From NCBI GenBank assembly GCA_016218965.1, contig JACRCP010000147.1:1-32707 (forward strand): 32,707 nt of DNA. The letters run 5' to 3'. Positions within the stretch are counted from its first letter, which is position 1. The number at the start of each line of letters is the position of its first letter. The position numbers and the translations under genes were made by a program. Origin of the DNA: Deltaproteobacteria bacterium. GTDB taxonomy: Bacteria > Myxococcota > SpSt-1050 > JACRCP01. This document shows positions 1 through 7,626 of the stretch, one piece after another. The notes beneath the pieces were generated by a model that was not told the DNA's origin, did no database searches, and saw only the letters and a list, made by a program, of their open reading frames with translations.

Positions 1-60
1 CCACCGGCGCGCCACCATGAACTCGCAGACCTCTTTCGCAGTTTCGAACAGGGCGTTCAT
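1..60 (-). CDS. N-terminus of a probable nucleotidyltransferase (partial)
   Basis: Only the first 20 codons are in the window; the gene continues beyond base 1. The ATG lies at 60-58 with a weak AAGAG ribosome site just upstream. The visible peptide begins MNALFETAKEVCEF and ends ARRW. This resembles the first helix of small AbiEii-like or MNT-type nucleotidyltransferases, whose N-termini typically read LFETA-EVQ-F---GW before the GG-D nucleotide-binding motif. That motif would lie outside the window, so the family call is inference from a short stretch. Many such proteins are toxins or defence-related. It appears to have its own promoter at 70-98 and is not cotranscribed with the kinase upstream of it. 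Confidence 0.4.
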   Translation of the reverse strand, partial: MNALFETAKEVCEFMVARRW

Positions 61-69
61 CGCTCTTGA

Positions 70-98
70 ACAGTAGGTCATCGCCGCCAAAGGGTCAA
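70..98 (-). promoter_or_regulatory. Sigma70-like promoter for the edge nucleotidyltransferase gene
   Basis: Read on the minus strand there is TTGACC (98-93), a 17-bp spacer, then TACTGT (75-70). The -35 is good and the -10 weak. Only 9 bases separate the -10 from the ATG at 60, so transcription would start within about 2-3 bases of the start codon and the message would be almost leaderless. Confidence 0.4.
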
Positions 99-126
99 GG
101 GGAAGCAAACGCCTCGCGAGACGATT

Positions 127-160
127 CCGTCGCACGCGACGGTGGCGGGGCAAGCCCGCC
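127..160. terminator. Two adjacent hairpins after the kinase stop codon
   Basis: A perfect inverted repeat, CCGTCGC-AC-GCGACGG (127-142), is followed by GGCGGG-gcaag-CCCGCC (144-160). Together they sit immediately 3' of the minus-strand histidine kinase, whose stop is at 163-165. No U-tract follows on the minus strand, so this is either a factor-dependent or weak terminator, or an mRNA 3'-end stabiliser. Confidence 0.35.
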
Positions 161-162
161 GA

Positions 163-1275
163 TCACTGGCCCCTGGGGACCGTGATGGCGATCTTCGCCC
201 CGCCCTCGGGCCGGTTTGACGCCTCGATACGGCCGCCGTGGTCTTCGACGATCCTGCGGGCGATGGCAAGCCCCAGCCCGGTGCCGCCATCTTTGGTCGA
301 GTAGAAGGGCTCAAACACATGCCGCAGTGACTCGGCGGGGATCCCGGGCCCGGTGTCGGCAAACTCGACCTTCACGTCCCCGCCCGCTGCGCGGACACGC
401 ACCGACAGCGTCCCTCCGTCCTTCATCGCCTGGGCGGCGTTCTGCATGATGTTCTGGAACACCTGCCGGAGGCGTTCGGTGTCGGCCTCGACCTCGGGAA
501 GGTCTTTCTCGACTTCGACCGACACGCTCACCGCCGGGGATCCGGCCTCGGCCCGGAGGAGGGCGCCGCACTCCGACGCGATCGCCCCGAGATCGGTCGT
601 ATCCATCCTGTATGGCCTCGGCCCGGCGTATTCGAGAAACGTGTTCAGGAACGCCTCGAGCCGGGCCGATTCCTTGACGAGGATCTCCGCGAACTCGCGG
701 CGGCGGTCGGCCGGGTCCATCCCCGAAAGGACGATCTCGGCCGCGCCCTTGATGGACCCGAGCGGATTGCGAATTTCGTGCGCCAGGCCCGAGGCCATTT
801 GGCCCAGAAGAAGCAGGCGTTCCTGCCGGATCAGCTCGGCCTCGAGCCGAGCCATCTCCTGCAGGGCCTCGGCAAGTTTGTGTGCCGTCAGGAGATGCAG
901 GTCGCGTTCGGCCCGCTCGCGGTCAACCAGAAGGCCCGTGAGGAGGCCGACCGTGTTGTACAGGACGATCTCGAGCGCCTTCTGGGCCCCCGAGGCGGGG
1001 TCGTGGTGCATCCCGCCGTGGCCGCCTGCGAAGAAAGCGTGCGGGATGTAAAGGAGCGTGACCAGAAGCGACGCCGCCACCCCCCCGCGCGTCCCGTGGG
1101 CGAACGCCGCGAGGATGATGGGTATGTAGTAGAGGCGCCGGTAGATGTCGTGGAACTGCGATGCCTCCGGGGCGGTCACGTAGTGCAGAAGCGAGATCGC
1201 CAGAATCGCCGCCGCCAAAGCGGCGTCGAGCAAAAACGCCTTGAGCCGCGCCCGCCTGCCGGCGTCCAGCGCCAT
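163..1275 (-). CDS. Membrane-bound sensor histidine kinase
   Basis: A 370-residue orphan two-component sensor kinase. The N-terminal ~120 residues form about three to four hydrophobic segments (around 14-32, 48-62, 65-83 and 100-117) with a His-rich loop (GGHGGMHHDP, near 84-93). A coiled linker leads to the HisKA domain, with H-box AHEIRNP (phosphoacceptor His166), and then the HATPase domain with N-box (Asn275/Asn279), G1 DTGPGIP, F-box FEPFYSTK and G2 GTGLGLAI. The ATG at 1275 is chosen over an upstream in-frame start because GGAGG lies about 8 bases before it, and the longer form would overlap the preceding gene. No response regulator is adjacent. It follows the MuiA-like gene by 59 bases on the same strand and may be cotranscribed. 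The signal is unknown; metal sensing by the His-rich loop is only a guess. Confidence 0.92.
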   Translation of the reverse strand: MALDAGRRARLKAFLLDAALAAAILAISLLHYVTAPEASQFHDIYRRLYYIPIILAAFAHGTRGGVAASLLVTLLYIPHAFFAGGHGGMHHDPASGAQKALEIVLYNTVGLLTGLLVDRERAERDLHLLTAHKLAEALQEMARLEAELIRQERLLLLGQMASGLAHEIRNPLGSIKGAAEIVLSGMDPADRRREFAEILVKESARLEAFLNTFLEYAGPRPYRMDTTDLGAIASECGALLRAEAGSPAVSVSVEVEKDLPEVEADTERLRQVFQNIMQNAAQAMKDGGTLSVRVRAAGGDVKVEFADTGPGIPAESLRHVFEPFYSTKDGGTGLGLAIARRIVEDHGGRIEASNRPEGGAKIAITVPRGQ

Positions 1276-1334
1276 TACCCTGCCTCCGCAACGCCGAATC
1301 GCATGCTGATCCCCGACACACGAATCCCGCGCGC

Positions 1335-3026
1335 TCACAGCCCCTCGACGGTCATGTTCCTCGGGTGCTCTACGGTGAACTGGTAGACGATCTCCTTCTT
1401 CTCGCGCGGGTTGAGATCGATCTCCCATTTCCACACGCCCTTGCGGTTGTCCCAGTCCTTCTTTTTGGGCTCGGGGTTCACCTTGCTGATGCCAATGTCG
1501 ATCTTTTCGTGCTCGGCCACCGGCATCGACTCGTAGAGGTTCACGGTGATCTTTTTCGTCTTGTAGTTCTCGGCGGTGATCCGGTACCGGTACAGCGCCT
1601 TCTTGGACGAGCTGAAGATGCCGTCGTTGTCCTCGATCTTCTTTTCGACAAGCTTCCGCTCGACCTTCACGTTGTCGTCGACGCCCAGGTGGACTTCGAA
1701 CTCCTCGCCCGGCCCGATCCCGTCAAGACCGCTTTGGCCGACGAACCCGCCCTCGTAGAACACATTCATCGGCCCCGCCATGAGGCGCAGGTCGTCGCGG
1801 TTGCGCACGCGCGAGCCCAGATACGCGTGCGTGCTCGCGCGCGGCCAGGCCGAATACTCGAAGACCGCCGAAAGCTCCTGCGACGAGACGGGCGCCTTGT
1901 GGTCGGTCCCGTCGGATTTGACGGTCATCTTCCGGGGAAGCCGATAGAGCACCGCGACGCCCTTCTCCTCGGCGGCGCTGTACGCGACCGATGCGGCCTC
2001 GGGCTCGGGCGGCGGCGCCGCGGCGATGTCGGCCTCTTCTTTTGAAAACGCCATGGTCTGCATCGGCACGGATGCCGGCGCCGGCATTCCCCCCCGCCCG
2101 CCCCTGGCCCGCGACTCGGATATTGGCCGCGGGGGGACGTACGGCCGCAACACCCACGGCTCGACCCGCGGCATCCGCCCGCCGATTGAAGGCCTTGCCG
2201 TCGAGAGCGTCATCTCGACATCGGTCCACTCCTCGCCGGTGCTCTGGCGCACCACACCGTACGACACGAGCTCGACCTTCCCTTTTTCGAGGTCGGCGCG
2301 CGCGTCGTAGACAGGCGACCACGACGCGCCCCGGACCGTATACGACGCCGACACCGTCGCGCCTCCGGCCCTCTTGACCTCGATTTCGATCTCTATGGAT
2401 GTGAGAAGTTTCTTTGCGTGCCCGCCGACTTGCGCGAGCTCCTTGCGAAGGACATCGAGCTTGGTGCCAAGGTCCCTTGCCGCAAGATCGGCCTCCATGA
2501 CCGCCGCGGCATTTTCGCGGAGCTTTGCCGCGATGAACCGGTGAAGCTCATCAAGGTCTTTGACCGCGGGCATCTTCGTCTGGATCTCGCGGGGGACCTC
2601 GACGCCCGAGAAGTTTACGAGCGCCGAAAAGAACCGCTTTTCCTCGGCGAGCGCGGCCTTGCGGTCGTTTTGCGCCCTCACCTTGTCCTCGAGCGCGCGG
2701 ATCTCCTTTTTGAGTTCGGCCTCCCTCGCGGCCGGGACCTCCTCCACGTGCCGGCGTTTGACCTGCGCGCCGAAAAGCCTCATCTGTGCAGTCCCCTCGG
2801 CCTCGACGCGCAGCGTCCGCTCGTCGATCTCGGTCACGATGTCGCGCATCAAAACAGTGTGCGCGCCCGGCTCGAGCTTGAGTTTCGCAGTGCGCGTGAC
2901 CATCGCCTGATCGGGATAGACCGTGACCGCGGTCAACTTCGCATCGGCGACGACCTCGGCCGCATGGGCGGGCGACAAGACGAAAACCGCGGCGATGAAC
3001 GGGATCGGTGCGAAAAAAATACGCAT
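1335..3026 (-). CDS. MuiA-like DUF4140/DUF4139 domain secreted protein
   Basis: A 563-residue exported protein. It has a Sec signal peptide (about residues 1-22, ending PAHA before AEV) and a DUF4140-type N-terminal strand region (LTAVTVYPDQAMVTR). A long charged coiled coil (about 85-185) follows, then a DUF4139 beta-rich domain (ASYTVRGASWSPVYDARAD) to the C-terminus. This architecture is that of the mucoidy-inhibitor MuiA family; its biochemical role is not established. A proline/methionine/alanine-rich insert lies near 290-340. The ATG at 3026 is 5 bases after the stop of the sialidase-like gene, with GGGGAG overlapping that gene's last codons, so the two are probably translationally coupled. 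In this context it is likely an envelope or secreted factor. Confidence 0.85.
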   Translation of the reverse strand: MRIFFAPIPFIAAVFVLSPAHAAEVVADAKLTAVTVYPDQAMVTRTAKLKLEPGAHTVLMRDIVTEIDERTLRVEAEGTAQMRLFGAQVKRRHVEEVPAAREAELKKEIRALEDKVRAQNDRKAALAEEKRFFSALVNFSGVEVPREIQTKMPAVKDLDELHRFIAAKLRENAAAVMEADLAARDLGTKLDVLRKELAQVGGHAKKLLTSIEIEIEVKRAGGATVSASYTVRGASWSPVYDARADLEKGKVELVSYGVVRQSTGEEWTDVEMTLSTARPSIGGRMPRVEPWVLRPYVPPRPISESRARGGRGGMPAPASVPMQTMAFSKEEADIAAAPPPEPEAASVAYSAAEEKGVAVLYRLPRKMTVKSDGTDHKAPVSSQELSAVFEYSAWPRASTHAYLGSRVRNRDDLRLMAGPMNVFYEGGFVGQSGLDGIGPGEEFEVHLGVDDNVKVERKLVEKKIEDNDGIFSSSKKALYRYRITAENYKTKKITVNLYESMPVAEHEKIDIGISKVNPEPKKKDWDNRKGVWKWEIDLNPREKKEIVYQFTVEHPRNMTVEGL

Positions 3027-3031
3027 GGGTA

Positions 3032-4312
3032 TTACTCCCCGATGTTGATCGGATCCGTGCTTTCCATGATCCACTTCTCGTTGAAGTGCACCCACCCTAT
3101 GGTCTCGCGGTTGTGCGTGTAGCTCACCCAGATCGCCCCGTCTATCGTACTCTGTGCAATCGACGGGTACGCGTAGCTGCACGCGCCGGGACTCTCGCAT
3201 TCGGCGTTGATGTGGCGGTTGTAGGCAAACGTCTCGCCCTCGTCGGTGGAGAGCGCCACCGCAAGCGGGAAACGGTCGGTGGGGCTGTTGTTGTAGACCA
3301 CCATGACGTGCCCGTCGAGCAGGCGGACGGCGTCTATCGAGGTCCCGCTGTTGGGGAGTCCTGTGGCGATGCTTTTCGTCCAGTTCCGTCCGTTGTTCCG
3401 GCTCACCATGATGCCGACGCGGCGCCGCTCGGATCCGTCGCGCGTGTACGCAACCACGTCGCCGTTTGAACGCTGGATCAGCGCGGGCTGAATCTGCGTC
3501 ACGTGCTCGGCCAGGTAGTCGGCGAGGTAGTCGCCCCATTCCTGTTCGACCCACGGGCCGTCCTCGGCGTCCGCGTACATGAAGACGGGGATGGCGAGGC
3601 ACTCGTTGTACAGCGGCAGGATGAGCCGCCCGGCGTCGAGCCTGAGCGGCCGCATGCGCGCCATCCAGCAGTATTCCTCGCGCAGGAACACCGGCTCGGC
3701 CCACGTCCTGCCCCCGTCCGTCGATTTCGTCATTCTGATCTTCGACTCGTCCCACACCGGCGGGTCGCCAAAGATGGTCACGAAATAGACGTACAGCGTC
3801 CCGTCGGGCCCGACCCATATGGCCGCGTTCCCCTCCGAGCGGCCCGGGTCGTCGTAGACGACCTCCGGGGCGGTCCACTCTTTTGCCCCCGGCGCAAGGC
3901 GCGACCAGACATTTCTGGAGTCCAGCGACTTTTCGTATTCGCCGTGGAACCAGACGACTCCGATGGTCCCGTCGGGGAGTTCGGCTATGGTCGAGCCGTG
4001 GTGGTTGCACTCGGTGATGGTCTCGCCGGTCGAGACCTTTGTGCACGGGAGGGAGTTCTGCGGGATGATGAGGCCCTTCTCGTGGAATGCCGTCTGTTCT
4101 TCGGGCGGGAATGTGTTTCCCGCATCGGGCGTCCCGGTGTCTTCTCCGGTCGAGCCGTCCCCGGTCCCCGAGGCGACGTCGGCGACATCGCCCGAGTCGG
4201 CCCCCGCCGGGACATCCGACCCCGGCCCCCCGTCCTCTCCCCCTCCACCGCCCGAACAAGCCCCCACGAGTGCCGCTGCTGCATACACGACGGAAACGAT
4301 GGCAATCCGCAT
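3032..4312 (-). CDS. Sialidase-like (BNR/Asp-box) lipoprotein
   Basis: A 426-residue putative lipoprotein. The signal peptide ends in a lipobox with Cys19 (LVGAC), then a Gly/Asp/Thr-rich linker to about residue 75. The rest is a six-bladed propeller of the BNR_2 / putative neuraminidase group. Three Asp-boxes are visible (STDGGRTW, SRNNGRNW, STDEGETF), along with family hallmarks HHGSTIAELPDGTIGVVWFHG, GRLILPLYNE, QIQPALIQ and GTSIDAVRLLDGHVMVVYNN. Members are annotated as exo-sialidases, but the substrate is often not sialic acid, so enzyme specificity is unproven here. The ATG at 4312 has a good GAGGTGA ribosome site. The gene leads a minus-strand group with the MuiA-like gene. Confidence 0.85.
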   Translation of the reverse strand: MRIAIVSVVYAAAALVGACSGGGGGEDGGPGSDVPAGADSGDVADVASGTGDGSTGEDTGTPDAGNTFPPEEQTAFHEKGLIIPQNSLPCTKVSTGETITECNHHGSTIAELPDGTIGVVWFHGEYEKSLDSRNVWSRLAPGAKEWTAPEVVYDDPGRSEGNAAIWVGPDGTLYVYFVTIFGDPPVWDESKIRMTKSTDGGRTWAEPVFLREEYCWMARMRPLRLDAGRLILPLYNECLAIPVFMYADAEDGPWVEQEWGDYLADYLAEHVTQIQPALIQRSNGDVVAYTRDGSERRRVGIMVSRNNGRNWTKSIATGLPNSGTSIDAVRLLDGHVMVVYNNSPTDRFPLAVALSTDEGETFAYNRHINAECESPGACSYAYPSIAQSTIDGAIWVSYTHNRETIGWVHFNEKWIMESTDPINIGE

Positions 4313-4331
4313 GGCTCACCTCGACAGAGCA

Positions 4332-4346
4332 GGGTCGGTTCGACCC
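4332..4346. promoter_or_regulatory. Hairpin in the 5' leader of the sialidase-like gene
   Basis: Perfect inverted repeat GGGTCG-GTT-CGACCC, lying about 20 bases upstream of the sialidase ATG, just outside its Shine-Dalgarno sequence. It is within the predicted leader of the minus-strand promoter at 4358-4385. It could modulate translation or be a protein-binding site. Confidence 0.35.
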
Positions 4347-4357
4347 AGACATCTTGT

Positions 4358-4385
4358 GACATATTCCGACGCGATTCAAGTGCAA
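4358..4385 (-). promoter_or_regulatory. Possible promoter for the sialidase/MuiA-like operon
   Basis: Minus-strand TTGCAC (4385-4380), 16-bp spacer, TATGTC (4363-4358). Predicted start is near 4351, giving a leader of about 40 bases. Confidence 0.35.
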
Positions 4386-4449
4386 ACAACCACTTGCCCC
4401 CCAACTTTTTTCCATCGACGATGTGCGCCCGGCGAGGCGTCTTTCTTTG

Positions 4450-4479
4450 TTGACACGGGTGTCGTCCGGACCTTACGAT
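4450..4479 (+). promoter_or_regulatory. Promoter of the envelope operon, with an overlapping inverted repeat
   Basis: TTGACA (4450-4455), 18-bp spacer, TACGAT (4474-4479). The -35 is embedded in an inverted repeat, GACAC-GG-GTGTC (4452-4463), which could be an operator. The predicted transcript start near 4486 leaves a leader of about 37 bases to the ATG at 4523. Confidence 0.45.
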
Positions 4480-4522
4480 CGAAGTTGCAGTGGGCAGCAC
4501 TTCAAGGGAAAAGCGTGGTTCA

Positions 4523-5122
4523 ATGACCAGCGCCCGGGTGGTCCGGGCGTTCGCGGTTGTGACCGCCGCGTGGACCGTCGTCGCGTGCCCGGAGTCGTCT
4601 TTTGACGTCGCGGTCGAGGTCTGCGGCGATGTCCTTGTGCCGGCACAGGTCGACACGCTCCGGCTCACCGTGAAAGACGAAAAGTCGGCCGTGATCTCGG
4701 ACGGGATCATCGATCTCCTGAAGTGCCCCGACGGAGAGGTCGTCCAGGAGATTCCGGTGGTCCGGACGTTTCGCTCGGCGGGGGGCCGGGCGGCCATAGA
4801 GGTCCAGGGCCTGCGCAAAGGGGTCTCGGTCATCGCGGCGCGGGCGGCGCCCGACACCGGCGCGCAAAAGAAGGTGTTCTTGGGCCTCACCGAGGCGTGC
4901 CTCGGGATCACGTGCGCCGACGGGCAGGCGTGCGTGAAGGGCGAGTGCATCGAGGTGCCCGCCGCCACCGACGAGGGCTTCTGCGGCTCCGGCCCGGCCG
5001 CGGACGGCGGCGTGAACGGCGATTCCGGGTCAAAAGGCGACGCGGGCGCGGTCGATGCTGGCGACGCGGGCGGCGCCGGCGATGCAGGTTGGTGCGAAGA
5101 GGTTCCGCTCACGGGCAGATAG
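4523..5122 (+). CDS. Putative lipoprotein, Cys motif plus Gly/Asp/Ala-rich tail
   Basis: A 199-residue predicted lipoprotein opening the envelope operon. The lipobox is VVAC with Cys22. The middle (about 25-115) looks like a small beta-domain (VEVCGDVLVPAQVDTLRLTV). It is followed by a Cys cluster, LGITCADGQACVKGEC, of a kind common in large secreted myxobacterial-type proteins. The tail (about 155-190) is low-complexity Gly/Asp/Ala. The ATG at 4523 is preferred to a GTG at 4490 because it places the charged n-region and hydrophobic core correctly. The ribosome site (AAGGG, about 15 bases away) is poor. It ends 22 bases before the next lipoprotein gene. Function unknown. Confidence 0.7.
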   Translation: MTSARVVRAFAVVTAAWTVVACPESSFDVAVEVCGDVLVPAQVDTLRLTVKDEKSAVISDGIIDLLKCPDGEVVQEIPVVRTFRSAGGRAAIEVQGLRKGVSVIAARAAPDTGAQKKVFLGLTEACLGITCADGQACVKGECIEVPAATDEGFCGSGPAADGGVNGDSGSKGDAGAVDAGDAGGAGDAGWCEEVPLTGR

Positions 5123-5144
5123 AAGAGGCGCGGGAAGCGACGGA

Positions 5145-7133
5145 ATGGAGACGGCCTTTGGCATCGGGTTGCGGGAGTCGGGGCTTCGCAAAGCCTGTGC
5201 CGCACTCTGTCTTTTGCTCTCGTGTTCCGACTCCAGGCTCTATCACACGACGCGAGGGCCCGCCGAGGCTGACCGGCTTGCGCTTGCGGGCGAGGTCTGC
5301 ACCGAGGACCCCGCCGACGCGCGGTTTCCGGTCCGCGTGGTGCTCGCAGTCGATCAGGCGCAGGGGCCGCTGTTCTCGGCCTTCGATCCCGCAGGCGACC
5401 GCGTCAAACTTCTCGGGGCGTTCGTCCAGTCGGCGCTCAACTCGCCCGAGGTGGCGATCGCCGTGGTCGGCTACCACGGCCGTGCGCAAAAACTCGCGCC
5501 GCTTGCGGGAAACTTCACGCGCAACCACGGCGAGCTCCTGGGGGCGCTCAACATGCTCTCGATTGCCCAGCCGTGCGCGCAGGAGGGCGTATGCCGCGAC
5601 TACCGCGAGGGGCTTCGCTCGGCCCGTGCGCTGTGCGAGGGGGACCTCGCCTCGCTCCCCCGGGGGCTTGCGGTGCTCACGCAGTACGTGGTCATCCTCG
5701 TGAACGCCGGACAGCACTCGCCGCTCGCGGTCGCGACCGACTGCTGCGAGCCCGGCGAAACCGAGTGCCTTGAGCAGGACCCCTTGCCGTCCCCGGACTG
5801 CCAATCCGAGATCCAGGCGGCGGAGACCGCGGATTTCGAGGGCGCTCTCATGGCGGGCGGCGCGGGGGGGTTCAAACTGCACGTCCTGCACCTGGCCGCC
5901 GAAACCGACCCGGACTTGAACGCCGAGGTCGAGGCCGGGATGCGCCGGCTGGCGTTTTCGGGCAAGGGGGTCTACGGGAGGGCCGACAACATCGCGGGAC
6001 TCTCGCCGGCGTCGCTTGACCTTCTGGACCTGCGGACCGTCCTTCGCGCCAAGCAGATCGTGGTCTCGAACGTCAACGTGAAACCCTCCGCCGGCGGCCC
6101 GGCGCCGGACTCGGACGCGGATGGGCTGAGCGACGTCGAGGAGACGCGTTTCGGGACGTCGCCAACGGATGCGGACACCGATCACGACGGCGCGTCGGAC
6201 TTCGTCGAGGCGCTGACCGGGTCCGACCCGCTCGTTGCCGCCCTGCCGCCGGCCTGCGTGTCGCTCGCGAACCCGGCGGCCGACACAGATCTCGACGGGC
6301 TTTCCGACTGCGACGAGGTGCTGCTGGGGACCGACCCGTCGCTTCCCGATACCGACGGCGACGGGATCCCCGACCGGCTCGAGGTCTCGCTCGCGACCGA
6401 CTACCTCCACCCCGACGCGGCACTGGACACCGACGGTGATGGGACGTCCAACGGCTACGAGGTGCGCAACCACACCGACCCGCGCTCGTCGAACGCCGGC
6501 GCCGTGTCGGGGTTCGAATACCGCTACGAGATCTCGGACAAGGGACTCGTCGATACCGCCACGGCGTCGCGCCTTGCGCAGCTCGGCGGCGCGGTGGTGA
6601 GCACGGTGAGCGCCGAGACGACGCCCGGAATCGGAATCCTGCGCTTTGCGGCGGCCGCCGGCACGATGGCCTGGCAGGATGCCGGCGACCCCGCGCCCGG
6701 GCCGGCGGTGCCGGTGCTGTCGGGGGGCACGTTCAGGCTCGGGTCCTCGTCTTACGCACCCGCACAGGGGGACGGCGGGCGCTGGATCTCGGTGTCGGTG
6801 ACGGCCGGGGCGCTGCCGCCTGTTGACATCGCCGAACAGGTGCGTATCGTATTCAGGCAGAAGCACTGCCTTGAGTTCACGGTGCGCAACATAAAGTTGC
6901 TCACCACTGCGGCGGGGCCCGGCGGCATGGAGGGGTTGAACAACATCATCATCTATTTCGCCGAGGCGCCCGAGGGACGGCTCGACGCGCCGGGACCGTT
7001 TCGGATGGCGCACATCACCGTGCGCTACGTGGAGCCCGACCTGCGCGAGCCCGCCGGCGCGGTGCTTGACGTCGGGGACGAAGAGTTCGTCAGGCCCGAG
7101 ATCGCGGCGCAGGGCGCGGGCGGCGTGCCGTGA
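5145..7133 (+). CDS. VWA-like / thrombospondin type-3 repeat lipoprotein
   Basis: A 662-residue putative lipoprotein with lipobox LLSC (Cys27). Residues about 60-320 resemble a von Willebrand A fold (VRVVLAVDQAQG, then alternating helices and strands), but the metal-binding DxSxS motif is replaced by DQAQG, so the MIDAS site looks dead. Residues about 320-448 hold TSP3-type calcium-binding repeats (DSDADGLSD, DTDHDGASD, DTDLDGLSD, DTDGDGIPD, DTDGDGTSN). The C-terminal ~200 residues are beta-rich and unassigned. The ATG at 5145 is used, with GGGAAG upstream; an earlier in-frame start would overlap the previous gene. It overlaps the frame of the next gene's upstream region and is clearly cotranscribed. 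Likely a surface or periplasmic scaffold needing calcium. Confidence 0.8.
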   Translation: METAFGIGLRESGLRKACAALCLLLSCSDSRLYHTTRGPAEADRLALAGEVCTEDPADARFPVRVVLAVDQAQGPLFSAFDPAGDRVKLLGAFVQSALNSPEVAIAVVGYHGRAQKLAPLAGNFTRNHGELLGALNMLSIAQPCAQEGVCRDYREGLRSARALCEGDLASLPRGLAVLTQYVVILVNAGQHSPLAVATDCCEPGETECLEQDPLPSPDCQSEIQAAETADFEGALMAGGAGGFKLHVLHLAAETDPDLNAEVEAGMRRLAFSGKGVYGRADNIAGLSPASLDLLDLRTVLRAKQIVVSNVNVKPSAGGPAPDSDADGLSDVEETRFGTSPTDADTDHDGASDFVEALTGSDPLVAALPPACVSLANPAADTDLDGLSDCDEVLLGTDPSLPDTDGDGIPDRLEVSLATDYLHPDAALDTDGDGTSNGYEVRNHTDPRSSNAGAVSGFEYRYEISDKGLVDTATASRLAQLGGAVVSTVSAETTPGIGILRFAAAAGTMAWQDAGDPAPGPAVPVLSGGTFRLGSSSYAPAQGDGGRWISVSVTAGALPPVDIAEQVRIVFRQKHCLEFTVRNIKLLTTAAGPGGMEGLNNIIIYFAEAPEGRLDAPGPFRMAHITVRYVEPDLREPAGAVLDVGDEEFVRPEIAAQGAGGVP

Positions 7134-7150
7134 GCCGGAAGGAGATGCCT

Positions 7151-7624
7151 ATGAAGCGTGGTTTCGTTTTGCTGCTGTCTTGCGCGCTTGTGGTCGGATG
7201 GGCGGCGGACGCCCGGGCTGAAGAACGTGTGGGCGCGGAAGGCCGCTCGGACAACGCAGTGTTGCTGGCCAAGGCAAGGAAAGTGAAATCCAAGGCCGCA
7301 AAGCCGCAGCCCAAAAAGGAGCCCGCCGACGAGAAGGCGAAGGCCAGGCCCGAAGGCGTCAAGGCGGGGGACAAGACGCCCGCCCAAGCCGAAAAGGCCG
7401 AGCCCGCGGCGCAGGGGCCCGAGGGCGGCCCGATGCTCCAGCGCTCGAACAGGCTGGAGTTCGACGCGAGGCTCATACAGGGGCAGCTCGCCAAGTCCGG
7501 CGCCATCTTCCTGTTCGATCGCGCCCCGCGGCCTCTGCCGCCGCTTTTCAAGCTCAGGCGAAGCTACCTTGACGATATTGTCGAGCCCGAGCTGGGGGCG
7601 GACTACCGGAAACCCAGGAAATAG
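7151..7624 (+). CDS. Small secreted protein of unknown function
   Basis: A 157-residue protein with a classical signal peptide (residues 1-24, ending ADARA before EE), a Lys/Ala/Pro/Glu-rich flexible stretch (about 38-95) and a compact C-terminal block. The block reads SNRLEFDARLIQGQLAKSG, then FLFDRAP, KLRRSY and DDIVEPE, and looks like a conserved motif rather than filler. Of three in-frame starts (GTG 7130, ATG 7145, ATG 7151), the last is chosen because AAGGAG sits 6 bases before it; the 7145 ATG abuts the ribosome site. Its stop is 2 bases before the pseudokinase gene, so it probably works with that membrane protein. No function can be assigned. Confidence 0.7.
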   Translation: MKRGFVLLLSCALVVGWAADARAEERVGAEGRSDNAVLLAKARKVKSKAAKPQPKKEPADEKAKARPEGVKAGDKTPAQAEKAEPAAQGPEGGPMLQRSNRLEFDARLIQGQLAKSGAIFLFDRAPRPLPPLFKLRRSYLDDIVEPELGADYRKPRK

Positions 7625-7626
7625 AT

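Noticed and set aside
311..1051. Long plus-strand and alternative-frame ORFs opposite the histidine kinase, and similar shadows elsewhere
   Set aside because: High-GC codon bias keeps antisense frames open; the sense frames carry clear domain motifs and the shadows do not.
1276..1434. N-terminal extension of the histidine kinase
   Set aside because: It would overlap the MuiA-like gene and lacks a ribosome site, whereas the ATG at 1275 has GGAGG and opens directly into the membrane region.
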